Origin: Streptomyces sp. IMTB 2501
GTDB taxonomy: Bacteria; Actinomycetota; Actinomycetes; Streptomycetales; Streptomycetaceae
Assembly: GCF_001953885.1 (NCBI RefSeq)
Contig: NZ_MQUS01000016.1
Coordinates: 6,898-70,897 of the forward strand
Length of the DNA stretch: 64,000 nt
Direction: 5' to 3'
The notes beneath the pieces were generated by a model that did not search any database, was not told the DNA's origin, and saw only the letters and a list, made by a program, of their open reading frames with translations. Positions 32,298-40,926 of the stretch are shown here, one piece after another. Numbering within the stretch: the stretch's first letter is position 1; each line of letters begins with the position of its first letter. Both the position numbers and the translations under genes were made by a program.

Positions 32298-34153
32298 CAG
32301 CGATCACCCTCCCCGTGCGTGGACCCGCCGTGTGTGGCCCATTCCAGGAGGCCGATGAACGCCCGGTTCAGCAGCGCCGAGTCGGCCGGCCGGAGCGGGC
32401 GATGCGCCATCAGCAGGGCCTGCCCGTACAGCGACTCGGTGGCGGTGCCGATCAGTTCCGGGTCCTTCAGTGAACCGATGCGCCGGATCAGCGGGTTGAG
32501 ATGGTTGAGCACCAGACGCGCGCGTGGCGCGCTGCCGCGCAGCGAGCCCAGGATGCCCGCCCACAGGTCGTCCGCCTGCTCCTCGGCCGCCGCGCGCGCC
32601 TGTTCGTGCCGGGCGGCCCGGTCGTCCAGGTGCAGCGCGGGCACCGACAGCGGGTGGAAGGCGCGCAGCACGACGTCGCAGTTCAGCGGGTCGAGCCGGG
32701 CCCGCGCGGCCGCCAGGAAGCCGGTCAGGGCCAGCTCCTCGCCCGGGTCGACCGCGTCCAGGTGCGCGGTCACGGTGTCCGCGTCCAGCTCGGCGACGAC
32801 CGTCCCCGGCCGCACCGACGGCAGCGCCTCGACCAGCTCGCCGTCGTACGTGTAGCCGCCGTTGACGACCCCGACACCCTGCGCCGAGGCGATCGGCGCG
32901 ACCTGCCGGTACTCCTCGACGGTCCGCGTGAAGTGCACCACCGGGTGCCGCTGCGCGAACTCCTCCAGGGACAGCTGCCCGTCGGTGGTCTCGAACGGCA
33001 GCCAGGGCAGCATCGTGCGCAGCATGCCGCGGTCGTGCCGGGCGAGGGACTTCACGCCCAGGTGGTGCACGGCGAGAAAGGCCGTCAGCCGCTCGGGATC
33101 ACCGGCGGCGAGTCCCGTGAGCCACGAACGAATCCTCTCGCCGAGCGCCTCCCGCACGGCGGCCAGCGTCTCGTCCTCGTACAGCGACTCGCGCGAGGCC
33201 GTGGGCCGCAGGCTGTCGGTGTCCAGCACACACCGCACGAAGAACGCCCAGTCGGGGAGCAGCTGTTCGGCCCGCTCGGTCAGCAGCATGCCCTTCAGAT
33301 GCACCCGGTGGGTCGCCCGCTGGGCGGGGCTCACGGCCGCGGGCAGCACGTACGCCACCCCGCGGATCCCGGCCGGCGGCACGTCCAGGTCGATCGAGTC
33401 CAGCGGCGCGAAACCGAACAGCTCGCGACAGTGCCGGGCCAGCGCCACCCGTCTGCTCGCCGGGCTCGGATACCGCCGGTCCCAGGGCGCGGGCAGCTCG
33501 GTGACCGGCTCCTCGCCCACCCGGACGTCGTACGGCAGCAGCGCGCCGAAGTCGCGGGCCAGGGTCAGCACCCGCTCCGGCGCCAGCCACTCGGCCGCTC
33601 CCGCGCGGGCGGTGAGATACACGGTGGTGCCCGGCTCGGGCCGCGCCGAGCCGTCCAGCGTGCGCACGGTGTACGAGCCGTCGTCGCGCGCGATCCACTC
33701 CACCGGCGGCGTGCCGGGCGTACGGGCGCTGCGGCTGACCACCCGGATCCGCTCGGCGACCAGGAAACAGGCGAGCAGACCGATGCCGAACTGGCCGAGG
33801 AAGTCCGAGCGGGCCTCCCGCAGGCTCTCGGCGCGCTTGGAGCTGCGCCCGATGGTGGCCAGCAGTTCGTGCACGTCCGCCTCGGTGAGGCCGACGCCGC
33901 TGTCCTCCACCCGCAGGCCGCCGTCCACCGGGTGCAGCCGGATCAGCGCCGGAGCGTCCGGCTGTTCGGCCCGCCGCGCGGTGACGGCGTCGACGGCGTT
34001 CTGCAGCAGCTCGCGCAGATAGACCTTGGGACTGGAGTAGAGGTGATGGGAGAGCAGGTCCACCAGGCCGCGCAGGTCGACCTGGAAGGTGTGAGGTGAG
34101 TGAGGTGACTGGGATGCCTGGGCTGACTGTGAGGTCTGGGAGTCCATCGTCAC
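32297..34153 (-). CDS. htpG: Hsp90-family (HtpG-like) chaperone
   Basis: A 618-aa GHKL ATPase of the Hsp90 family, near the usual HtpG length. The N-terminal ATP pocket has YLRELLQNAVDAV (catalytic Glu and Asn), RVEDSGVGLTEADV and DFLGQFGIGLLACF. The middle domain and C-terminal helices follow, but the sequence is divergent from typical HtpG (Q for S in the N-box and a Ser/Gln-rich start). It may be the separate actinobacterial Hsp90-like subgroup rather than orthologous HtpG. Start GTG 34153 or ATG two codons later; no clear Shine-Dalgarno. It overlaps the TPR gene by 1 bp downstream and is divergent from recG. Confidence 0.88.
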   Translation of the reverse strand: MTMDSQTSQSAQASQSPHSPHTFQVDLRGLVDLLSHHLYSSPKVYLRELLQNAVDAVTARRAEQPDAPALIRLHPVDGGLRVEDSGVGLTEADVHELLATIGRSSKRAESLREARSDFLGQFGIGLLACFLVAERIRVVSRSARTPGTPPVEWIARDDGSYTVRTLDGSARPEPGTTVYLTARAGAAEWLAPERVLTLARDFGALLPYDVRVGEEPVTELPAPWDRRYPSPASRRVALARHCRELFGFAPLDSIDLDVPPAGIRGVAYVLPAAVSPAQRATHRVHLKGMLLTERAEQLLPDWAFFVRCVLDTDSLRPTASRESLYEDETLAAVREALGERIRSWLTGLAAGDPERLTAFLAVHHLGVKSLARHDRGMLRTMLPWLPFETTDGQLSLEEFAQRHPVVHFTRTVEEYRQVAPIASAQGVGVVNGGYTYDGELVEALPSVRPGTVVAELDADTVTAHLDAVDPGEELALTGFLAAARARLDPLNCDVVLRAFHPLSVPALHLDDRAARHEQARAAAEEQADDLWAGILGSLRGSAPRARLVLNHLNPLIRRIGSLKDPELIGTATESLYGQALLMAHRPLRPADSALLNRAFIGLLEWATHGGSTHGEGDR

Positions 34154-34368
34154 TGCGCCGGAGGGGGGCGTGCGTGCGGCGCGGGGTCGGGCGGTCCCGG
34201 CGGGGCGGTGACCGCGAAGGATGGCCGGAGCGCGCCATCCTAGAGCCGGATCATCCCACCTGACCAGGGGTTTCCCGGATGTTAACGGCCGTTCGGCCGA
34301 ATCCGCAGGGCAGCACCACCATGTTCCGCGGGGCGGGGTCTACGGCATTGTCAGTGCCGTGGTGTGCA

Positions 34369-37300
34369 ATGGATCTCGTGCCCGCACTGGAAGAACCACT
34401 GAAGCAGCCACTGAAGTCAGTGCTCGGCCCCGCCACCGCGAAGGTGATGGCCGAGCACCTCGGCCTGCACACCGTCGGCGACCTCCTCCACCACTACCCG
34501 CGCAGATACGAGGAGCGCGGCCAGCTCACCCATCTCGCCGACCTCCCCATGGACGAGCACGTCACGGTGGTCGCCCAGGTGGCCGACGCCCGGCTGCACA
34601 CCTTCGCCTCCGCCAAGGCCCCCCGCGGCAAGGGCCAGCGCCTGGAGGTCACGATCACCGACGGCAGTGGCAGGCTCCAGCTGGTCTTCTTCGGCAACGG
34701 CGTCCACAAACCCCACAAGGAGCTGCTGCCGGGCACACGCGCGATGTTCGCCGGCAAGGTCTCCGTCTTCAACCGCCGCCTCCAACTCGCCCATCCGGCC
34801 TACGAGTTGCTCCGAGGCGACAGCGACGAGACGGTCGAGAGCTGGGCCGGCGCCCTGATCCCCATCTACCCCGCCACGGCCAAACTGGAGTCCTGGAAGA
34901 TCGGCAAGGCGGTCCAGACGGTCCTGCCCACCGCCCAGGAGGCCCTCGACCCGCTGCCGCCGTCCCTCCGCGAGGGCCGCGCCCTGGTCCCCCTCCCCGA
35001 GGCCATCCTCAAGATCCACCGCCCTCACACCAAGGCCGACATCGCGGACGCCCGCGCCCGCCTGAAGTGGGACGAGGCCTTCGTCCTCCAGGTCGCCCTG
35101 GCCCGCCGCCGCCACGCGGACGCCCAGCTCCCGGCCGTCCCCCGCCGCCCGAAGCCCGACGGCCTCCTCGCGGCCTTCGACGACCGCCTGCCCTTCACCC
35201 TCACCGAGGGCCAGCGGAAGGTCTCCAAGGAGATCTTCGACGACCTCGCCACGGAACACCCGATGCACCGTCTGCTGCAGGGCGAGGTCGGATCGGGCAA
35301 GGCCCAGCCTCTTGACTCGCTCGTGCTGACACCCGTCGGTTTCCGCCGTATGGGGGACTTGAGGGTGGGAGACGAGGTTGTCGTGCCGAACGGCGAGATC
35401 TCGCTGATCGATGGTGTCTTTCCCCAAGGGGATCGTGATGTCTGGCGGCTGATCCTTTCCGATGGGAGTTCGGTCGAGTGCGACGACGAGCATCTCTGGA
35501 TTGTCGGTACGAGTCGCGGGTGGCAGCGTGGCCAGGCCCCCGATGTCATGACGACTCGGGAGATCCGCCTCGACCTGTTCGAGGCGAACGGAGACTCGAA
35601 GTGGTACCTCCCGGCGGCCACCCCGGTTGATCTGGGAGACGATTCCGGACTGCCCCTCGATCCGCACCTGTTCGGTCTCCTTCTTGGAGACGGCTCATAC
35701 CGGCACAACCTGCGTCACACCACCGTGGACGACGAGATCCGTGACGCGACACATCGTGCCGGGGGCGTACGAAATCCTGTGATCCAAACGCTGCGAGACC
35801 TGGGTCTTCGGGATGAGTCCGCGCATGGAGAATTCGTTCCCGAGGAATTCAAGAACACCTCGATCAAGAACCGGCATGCTCTGTTGCAAGGGCTCCTGGA
35901 TGCCAATGGCACCGTCGGGAAAGACGGCTTGAGTATCTCGCTCTGCTCGGCTTCGCGCAGACTCGCTGATGATGTCGCCTGGCTGGTCCGCTCACTCGGT
36001 GGCCGGGCACAAGTACTTCCGAAGAAGGCCGCGTTCAACGTCTCGGTGGTCATGCCCGAGGAATACGCGCCGTTCAGGCTCGCCCGCAAAGTCGAGCGGG
36101 TCCGTCCGCGCCCCGAGTACAACGCCTTTCGGCGAGGAATCCGTGCCGTGGAGTACGTGGGGCGCAAACCCGTCCAGTGCATCAGCGTCGCGCACCCCAG
36201 CCACGCTTATGTGACCGACAACTTCACGGTGACCCACAACACGATGGTGGCCCTGCGCGCCATGCTCGCCGTGGTCGACGCCGGCGGGCAGGCGGCCATG
36301 CTCGCGCCCACCGAGGTCCTCGCCCAGCAGCACCACCGCTCGATCACCGAGATGATGGGCGAGCTGGCCGAGGGCGGCATGCTGGGCGGCGCCGAGCACG
36401 CCACCAAGGTCGTGCTGCTCACCGGCTCCATGGGCGCCGCCGCCCGCCGCCAGGCCCTGCTGGACCTGGTCACCGGCGAGGCCGGCATCGTCATCGGCAC
36501 CCACGCCCTGATCGAGGACAAGATCCAGTTCGATGACCTCGGCCTGGTCGTGGTCGACGAACAGCACCGCTTCGGCGTGGAGCAGCGAGACGCGCTGCGC
36601 GGCAAGGGCAAACAGCCGCCCCACCTCCTGGTCATGACGGCCACCCCCATCCCGCGCACGGTCGCCATGACGGTCTTCGGCGACCTGGAGACCTCCGTGC
36701 TCGACCAGCTCCCGGCCGGCCGCTCCCCGATCGCCAGCCATGTCGTCCCCGCCGCCGACAAGCCCCACTTCCTCGCCCGCGCCTGGGAGCGGATCCGGGA
36801 AGAGGTGGCGAACGGCCATCAGGCGTACGTCGTCTGCCCCCGCATCGGTGACGACATCGATGAGGCCGCCGACCAGAAGAAGGCGAAGAAGTCCCCGGAG
36901 GACGAGGCCGAGAAGCGTCCTCCCCTGGCCGTCCTCGACGTGGCGGAGCAGTTGGCGAAGGGCCCCCTCCAGGGCCTGAAGGTCGAGGTCCTCCACGGCC
37001 GTATGCACCCCGACGACAAGGACGCGGTGATGCGCCGCTTCGCGGCCGGCGAGACGGACGTCCTGGTCGCCACGACCGTGATCGAGGTGGGCGTCAACGT
37101 TCCCAACGCCACCGCCATGGTGATCATGGACGCCGACCGCTTCGGTGTCTCCCAGCTCCACCAGCTCCGCGGCCGCGTCGGCCGTGGCTCGGCCCCCGGT
37201 CTGTGCCTCCTGGTCAGCGAGATGCCCGAGGCCAGCGCCGCCCGTCAGCGCCTGAACGCCGTCGCCTCCACCCTCGACGGCTTCGAGCTCTCCCGCATCG

Positions 37301-37530
37301 ACCTCGAACAGCGCCGCGAGGGCGACGTCCTCGGCCAGGCCCAGTCCGGCGCCCGCACCAGCCTGCGCGTCCTGGCGGTCATCGAGGACGAGGAGGTCAT
37401 CGCGGAGGCGAGGGAGGAGGCGACGGCGGTGGTGACGGCGGATCCGGAGCTGCAGCGTCTGCCGGGTCTGCGTACGGCTCTGGACGCCCTCCTGGACGAA
37501 GAAAGAGAGCAGTACTTGGAAAAGGGGTGA
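34369..37530 (+). CDS. recG: ATP-dependent DNA helicase RecG with in-frame intein
   Basis: A 1053-aa precursor: 311-aa N-extein, 313-aa intein (35302-36240) and 429-aa C-extein, giving a 740-aa spliced RecG, which is a normal length. RecG regresses stalled replication forks and branch-migrates Holliday junctions. The N-extein holds the wedge/OB domain; Walker A GEVGSGK-T is split by the intein between K and T. The C-extein holds VVVDEQHRFG (motif II), VMTATPIPRT (III) and QLRGRVGRG (VI). Unspliced protein cannot form the ATP site, so activity requires protein splicing. The start ATG has only a weak ribosome site; GTG three codons later is possible. Confidence 0.95.
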   Translation: MDLVPALEEPLKQPLKSVLGPATAKVMAEHLGLHTVGDLLHHYPRRYEERGQLTHLADLPMDEHVTVVAQVADARLHTFASAKAPRGKGQRLEVTITDGSGRLQLVFFGNGVHKPHKELLPGTRAMFAGKVSVFNRRLQLAHPAYELLRGDSDETVESWAGALIPIYPATAKLESWKIGKAVQTVLPTAQEALDPLPPSLREGRALVPLPEAILKIHRPHTKADIADARARLKWDEAFVLQVALARRRHADAQLPAVPRRPKPDGLLAAFDDRLPFTLTEGQRKVSKEIFDDLATEHPMHRLLQGEVGSGKAQPLDSLVLTPVGFRRMGDLRVGDEVVVPNGEISLIDGVFPQGDRDVWRLILSDGSSVECDDEHLWIVGTSRGWQRGQAPDVMTTREIRLDLFEANGDSKWYLPAATPVDLGDDSGLPLDPHLFGLLLGDGSYRHNLRHTTVDDEIRDATHRAGGVRNPVIQTLRDLGLRDESAHGEFVPEEFKNTSIKNRHALLQGLLDANGTVGKDGLSISLCSASRRLADDVAWLVRSLGGRAQVLPKKAAFNVSVVMPEEYAPFRLARKVERVRPRPEYNAFRRGIRAVEYVGRKPVQCISVAHPSHAYVTDNFTVTHNTMVALRAMLAVVDAGGQAAMLAPTEVLAQQHHRSITEMMGELAEGGMLGGAEHATKVVLLTGSMGAAARRQALLDLVTGEAGIVIGTHALIEDKIQFDDLGLVVVDEQHRFGVEQRDALRGKGKQPPHLLVMTATPIPRTVAMTVFGDLETSVLDQLPAGRSPIASHVVPAADKPHFLARAWERIREEVANGHQAYVVCPRIGDDIDEAADQKKAKKSPEDEAEKRPPLAVLDVAEQLAKGPLQGLKVEVLHGRMHPDDKDAVMRRFAAGETDVLVATTVIEVGVNVPNATAMVIMDADRFGVSQLHQLRGRVGRGSAPGLCLLVSEMPEASAARQRLNAVASTLDGFELSRIDLEQRREGDVLGQAQSGARTSLRVLAVIEDEEVIAEAREEATAVVTADPELQRLPGLRTALDALLDEEREQYLEKG
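35302..36240 (+). mobile_element. Intein with LAGLIDADG endonuclease in RecG (class 3 features)
   Basis: 313 in-frame residues between K311 and the +1 Thr of RecG. It begins AQPLDSLVLTPVGFRRMGDL, that is, Ala in place of Cys1/Ser1. Block B is SDGSSVECDDEHLW with His64 and Trp66, block F is PVQC with Cys293, and block G ends TVTHN with Thr311, His312, Asn313. Trp B:12, Cys F:4 and Thr G:5 form the WCT signature of class 3 inteins, which use the block F cysteine as first nucleophile. The endonuclease part has LFGLLLGDG (123-131) and LLQGLLDANG (194-203), each keeping its acidic residue, so homing may still be active. One sampled 60-bp line has 60% G+C against 70% just downstream, consistent with transfer. 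Confidence 0.93.
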
Positions 37531-37540
37531 ACTGGTTCTT

Positions 37541-37583
37541 GCGCAGGGGCGCGGGGCAGCATGGGACATGCGGCCACCGCCGC
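37541..37583 (+). repeat. Dispersed GC-rich repeat, truncated copy B
   Basis: GCGCAGGGGCGCGGGGCAGC followed by ATGCGGCCACCGCCGC matches the first half of the repeat at 48831-48905 and 15661-15741. It starts 10 bp after the recG stop, in the recG-rsmD gap. The second half is not recognisable. Confidence 0.55.
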
Positions 37584-37671
37584 GATGGAGGTCCCCCACT
37601 CGATCGAAGCCGAGAGCGGGGGAGCGACCGGTCACAATGAACCGTAAAGCCGCCACGACGAAGGACCCCAC

Positions 37672-38259
37672 ATGACCCGCGTGATCGCCGGCCTGGCCGG
37701 CGGACGGCGCCTCTCGGTACCGCCCGGCACCGGAACCCGGCCGACATCAGACCGCGCACGTGAAGGTCTCTTCTCCACCTGGCAGGCGCTGCTCGGCGGT
37801 CCCCTCGAAGGTGAACGAGTCCTCGACCTCTACGCGGGCTCGGGTGCCGTAGGCCTGGAGGCCCTCTCCCGGGGCGCGAGCCACACCCTGCTCGTCGAGG
37901 CCGACGCCCGCGCGGCGAAGACCGTGCGCGACAACGTGAAGAACCTGGGCCTCCCCGGCGCCGAGGTGAGAACGGGCAAAGCGGAACAGATCATCCAGAC
38001 GGCGGCGCCGACGGAGCCGTACGACATCGTCTTCCTCGACCCCCCGTACGCCGTCACAGATGACGATCTTCGCGAGATTCTCCTCACACTCCGCTCGTTG
38101 GGCTGGCTCGCGAAGGACGCGCTGGTCACCGTGGAGCGCAGCACCAGAGGCGGCGCATTCCACTGGCCGGACGGTTTCGAGGCCCTGCGGTCCCGTCGCT
38201 ACGGCGAGGGAACGTTTTGGTACGGTCGCGCCGCCGCTACGTGCGAAGACGCACAATGA
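37672..38259 (+). CDS. rsmD: 16S rRNA (guanine(966)-N2)-methyltransferase
   Basis: A 195-aa SAM-dependent methyltransferase that modifies G966 of 16S rRNA in the 30S subunit. N-terminal VIAGLAGGRRLSVP, substrate loop TRPTSDRAREGLFS, SAM motif I VLDLYAGSGAVGLEAL and catalytic VFLDPPY are present. AAGGA precedes the ATG. It is followed directly by coaD, a conserved pairing; the rsmD stop lies 27 bp before the preferred coaD start. Confidence 0.95.
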   Translation: MTRVIAGLAGGRRLSVPPGTGTRPTSDRAREGLFSTWQALLGGPLEGERVLDLYAGSGAVGLEALSRGASHTLLVEADARAAKTVRDNVKNLGLPGAEVRTGKAEQIIQTAAPTEPYDIVFLDPPYAVTDDDLREILLTLRSLGWLAKDALVTVERSTRGGAFHWPDGFEALRSRRYGEGTFWYGRAAATCEDAQ

Positions 38260-38285
38260 CCGGACCGGAGAGCGAGGGATCACAA

Positions 38286-38765
38286 GTGCGCCGCGCCGTC
38301 TGTCCCGGGTCGTTCGACCCGATCACCAACGGACATCTCGACATCATTGGCCGCGCCTCCCGTCTGTACGACGAGGTCTACGTCGCGGTGATGATCAACA
38401 AGTCCAAGAAGGGCCTGTTCGAGATCGAGGAGCGGATCGAGCTGATCCGCGAGGTCACCGCCGACTACGCCAACGTCCGCGTCGAGGCCTTCCACGGCCT
38501 CCTCGTCGACTTCTGCAAGCAGCGCGACATTCCTGCGATCGTCAAGGGTCTGCGCGCCGTCAGCGACTTCGACTACGAACTGCAGATGGCGCAGATGAAC
38601 ATGGGCCTCACCGGCGTCGAAACGCTCTTCGTGCCCACCAACCCCACCTACAGCTTCCTCTCCTCCTCCCTGGTCAAGGAGGTCGCGGCCTGGGGCGGAG
38701 ACGTCTCCCACCTGGTGCCCGCCCCGGTGCTGGAGGCCCTGAACAAGCGCCTGCGCAAGGACTGA
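38286..38765 (+). CDS. coaD: Phosphopantetheine adenylyltransferase
   Basis: A 159-aa nucleotidyltransferase making dephospho-CoA from 4'-phosphopantetheine and ATP. VCPGSFDPITNGHLDII contains the (T/H)xGH motif; KGLRAVSDFDYELQMAQMN and the C-terminal TYSFLSSSLVKEVA complete the family signature. The GTG at 38286 has GAGGG at 8 bp and gives the usual length; an ATG at 38256 overlapping the rsmD stop would add ten residues. Confidence 0.95.
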   Translation: MRRAVCPGSFDPITNGHLDIIGRASRLYDEVYVAVMINKSKKGLFEIEERIELIREVTADYANVRVEAFHGLLVDFCKQRDIPAIVKGLRAVSDFDYELQMAQMNMGLTGVETLFVPTNPTYSFLSSSLVKEVAAWGGDVSHLVPAPVLEALNKRLRKD

Positions 38766-38822
38766 TGGGGCTACAGTCGTCCCGTCCGTCTCCAACCCGG
38801 CTGTAGAGAGTGGCGAGCACAG

Positions 38823-39902
38823 GTGGACGTGCAGAAGAAGCTCGACGAGATCGTCTCCGCGGTCTCAGGCGCCCGGTCCATGCCCATGTCGGCGTCCTGC
38901 GTGGTCAACCGCGCCGAGCTGCTCGCGATGCTGGAAGAGGTGCGCCAGGCCCTGCCCGGCTCCCTCGCGCAGGCGCAGGAGCTGATCGGCGGCCGTGAGC
39001 AGATGGTCGAGCAGGCACGCCAGGAGGCCGAGCGGATCATCGAGAACGCGCATGCCGAGCGCGGTTCGCTGATCTCCGACACCGAGGTCGCCCGCCGCTC
39101 CCAGGGCGAGGCCGAGCGGATCGTCGCCGAGGCCCGCCAGGAGGCCGAGGAGGTCCGCGCCGAGGCCGACGACTACGTCGACTCCAAGCTCGCCAACTTC
39201 GAGGTCGTCCTCACCAAGACCCTGGGCTCGGTCGGCCGCGGCCGCGAGAAGCTGCTCGGCACCGGCCCCGGTCTGGACGAGAACGGCTACGAAGACGAGG
39301 ACGCCCCCGAGCGCAGCCACGACCCGCAGACCCTGCGCCAGACCGCCGACCAGTACGTCGACGCCAAGCTGGGCGCCTTTGAGGCGGTCCTCGCCAAGAC
39401 CCTGGAGGCCGTCGGCCGCGGCCGGCAGAAGCTGCACGGCCGTACCGCCACGGACGACCTCGGTGCCCTCGCCGACGACCCCACGACCTTCCAGCACTCC
39501 AGCGACGCCGACTACCTCGCCGACCTCGCCGCCCTCGCGGAGCAGGACACCCCGGCCGAGCGCACGGCCCAGCCGGCGCAGCAACAGCCGCAGCAGCCGT
39601 CGTACGAGCCACAGCCCGCCTACGGCTACGACCAGCAGCAGCCGGACCCCTACGGGAGCTTCCCGCAGCAGCCCGCCGCCTACGCCCAGCAGGACCCCTA
39701 CGGCTACCAGCAGGCGGACCCCTACGCCTACCAGGGTGCCTATGACCCCCAGCAGGCCGCCTACGACCCGCAGCAGGTCCAGCAGCAGCCCCACCAGCAC
39801 CAGCCGCAGCAGGGCTACGCTCTCGACGAGACCAGCCTCTTCGACACCAGCATGATCAGCGCGGAGCAGCTCAGGGCGTACGAGCAGGGCCGGGGACTGT
39901 AG
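38823..39902 (+). CDS. Coiled-coil, DivIVA-like protein with duplicated module
   Basis: A 359-aa cytoplasmic protein annotated in relatives as a cell-division-initiation protein. Residues about 30-115 are a long Glu/Arg/Ala coiled coil. A module is then duplicated: DDYVDSKLANFEVVLTKTL plus GSVGRGREKL (117-144) and DQYVDAKLGAFEAVLAKTL plus EAVGRGRQKL (177-204). The last 130 residues are a Gln/Tyr/Pro-rich disordered tail (PYGYQQADPYAY-like). GTG start after GGCGAG. The DivIVA-type coiled coil suggests a scaffold at the membrane or cell pole. No enzymatic motif. It lies between coaD and the yceD-rpmF unit. Confidence 0.8.
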   Translation: MDVQKKLDEIVSAVSGARSMPMSASCVVNRAELLAMLEEVRQALPGSLAQAQELIGGREQMVEQARQEAERIIENAHAERGSLISDTEVARRSQGEAERIVAEARQEAEEVRAEADDYVDSKLANFEVVLTKTLGSVGRGREKLLGTGPGLDENGYEDEDAPERSHDPQTLRQTADQYVDAKLGAFEAVLAKTLEAVGRGRQKLHGRTATDDLGALADDPTTFQHSSDADYLADLAALAEQDTPAERTAQPAQQQPQQPSYEPQPAYGYDQQQPDPYGSFPQQPAAYAQQDPYGYQQADPYAYQGAYDPQQAAYDPQQVQQQPHQHQPQQGYALDETSLFDTSMISAEQLRAYEQGRGL

Positions 39903-39930
39903 GGCGCGGCCGCGCGCGATCGTCGCCCGC

Positions 39931-39960
39931 TGACCACCGGCGACCACCGCCGACCACCGG
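39931..39960. repeat. Three 10-bp tandem repeats
   Basis: TGACCACCGG, CGACCACCGC and CGACCACCGG follow one another immediately upstream of the probable yceD promoter. They could be a small minisatellite or adjacent binding half-sites. Confidence 0.6.
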
Positions 39961-39961
39961 A

Positions 39962-39991
39962 TTGGGCCGAGAGCGAAAGGTCCAGTATCCT
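39962..39991 (+). promoter_or_regulatory. Probable promoter of yceD-rpmF-rnc
   Basis: TTGGGC (39962-39967) and TATCCT (39986-39991) with an 18-bp spacer, about 90 bp upstream of yceD. It is the best sigma-70-like pair in the gap; assignment by eye. Confidence 0.45.
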
Positions 39992-40080
39992 GGCTCTTCG
40001 GTCGCGCGTACGTCCGCGATCACCGCTGCCCTCGGCATCGACGGGCGGCGGCCCTCCGAGCTCGAAGATCGAAAGCAGGA

Positions 40081-40731
40081 ATGGCTTCCAACGCCCGCCT
40101 CGACCACCGCAACCCTCTCGTGTTCGACACACACGAGCTGGGTCGGCGTCCTGGCGCGCTGCAGCGCCTGACCCGCATGATCGACGCTCCCGCCGATCTC
40201 GGCATCCAGGGAGTCATCGGAGTGCCGGAAGGCGCCCCGGTGGAGCTCGAACTCCGACTTGAGTCGGTCATGGAAGGGGTGCTCGTCACAGGCACCGCCC
40301 GTGCACAGGCCGAGGGGGAGTGCGTAAGGTGTCTGGAGCCGGTCGGGCTGGAGCTCGAAGCGGACTTCCAGGAACTGTTCTCGTACCCTGACGCCGACGA
40401 CCGGGGCCGCGTGATCGCGGAACCGGGCGACGACGCCGAGGACGACGAGGACAGGTTCTTCCTCGAGGACGGACTGTTCGACCTCGAACCTCTGCTGCGC
40501 GATGCGGTGGTGCTCGCACTGCCGATGCAGCCGGTGTGCCAGGAAGACTGCCCGGGCCTGTGCTCCGAGTGCGGAGCGCGGCTCGCGGACGACCCGGACC
40601 ACCATCACGACGCCGTCGACATCCGTTGGGCGGCTTTGCAGGGACTCGCCGGTTCCATGAAGGACGGCGAGAAGGACGAGATGAGCGGCGCCGAAGCGGA
40701 AGCGGGCGTCGACGAGAAGCAGGAGAAGTAG
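40081..40731 (+). CDS. yceD: YceD/DUF177 family protein
   Basis: A 216-aa DUF177 protein, the usual upstream partner of rpmF, implicated in ribosome assembly or 23S rRNA metabolism. The family core is VTGTARAQAEGECVRCLEPV and the C-terminal zinc-like CQEDCPGLCSECG, PMQPVCQED. An acidic stretch (DDAEDDEDRFF) lies between. The C-terminal 30 residues are Glu/Lys-rich. GCAGGA precedes the ATG. The rpmF start is 2 bp after its stop, so the two are co-translated. Confidence 0.92.
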   Translation: MASNARLDHRNPLVFDTHELGRRPGALQRLTRMIDAPADLGIQGVIGVPEGAPVELELRLESVMEGVLVTGTARAQAEGECVRCLEPVGLELEADFQELFSYPDADDRGRVIAEPGDDAEDDEDRFFLEDGLFDLEPLLRDAVVLALPMQPVCQEDCPGLCSECGARLADDPDHHHDAVDIRWAALQGLAGSMKDGEKDEMSGAEAEAGVDEKQEK

Positions 40732-40733
40732 CC

Positions 40734-40907
40734 GTGGCTGTTCCGAAGCGGAAGATGTCGCGCAGCAACACGCGCCACCGCCGGTCGCAGTGGAAGGCTG
40801 CGGTCCCCACCCTGGTTGCGTGCGAGCGCTGCCACGAGCCCAAGCAGCAGCACATCGCGTGCCCGTCTTGCGGCACCTACAACAAGCGCCAGGTCCTCGA
40901 AGTCTGA
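40734..40907 (+). CDS. rpmF: 50S ribosomal protein L32
   Basis: A 57-aa L32 beginning AVPKRKMSRSNTRHRRSQWK, with a C-terminal zinc ribbon CERC...CPSCGTYNKRQVLEV (four cysteines, the C+ form). GTG start with AGGAGA 8 bp upstream, only 2 bp after yceD. rnc follows after 19 bp, so the three form one operon. Confidence 0.97.
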   Translation: MAVPKRKMSRSNTRHRRSQWKAAVPTLVACERCHEPKQQHIACPSCGTYNKRQVLEV

Positions 40908-40926
40908 GCGGCTGGTGAGAGGCACC

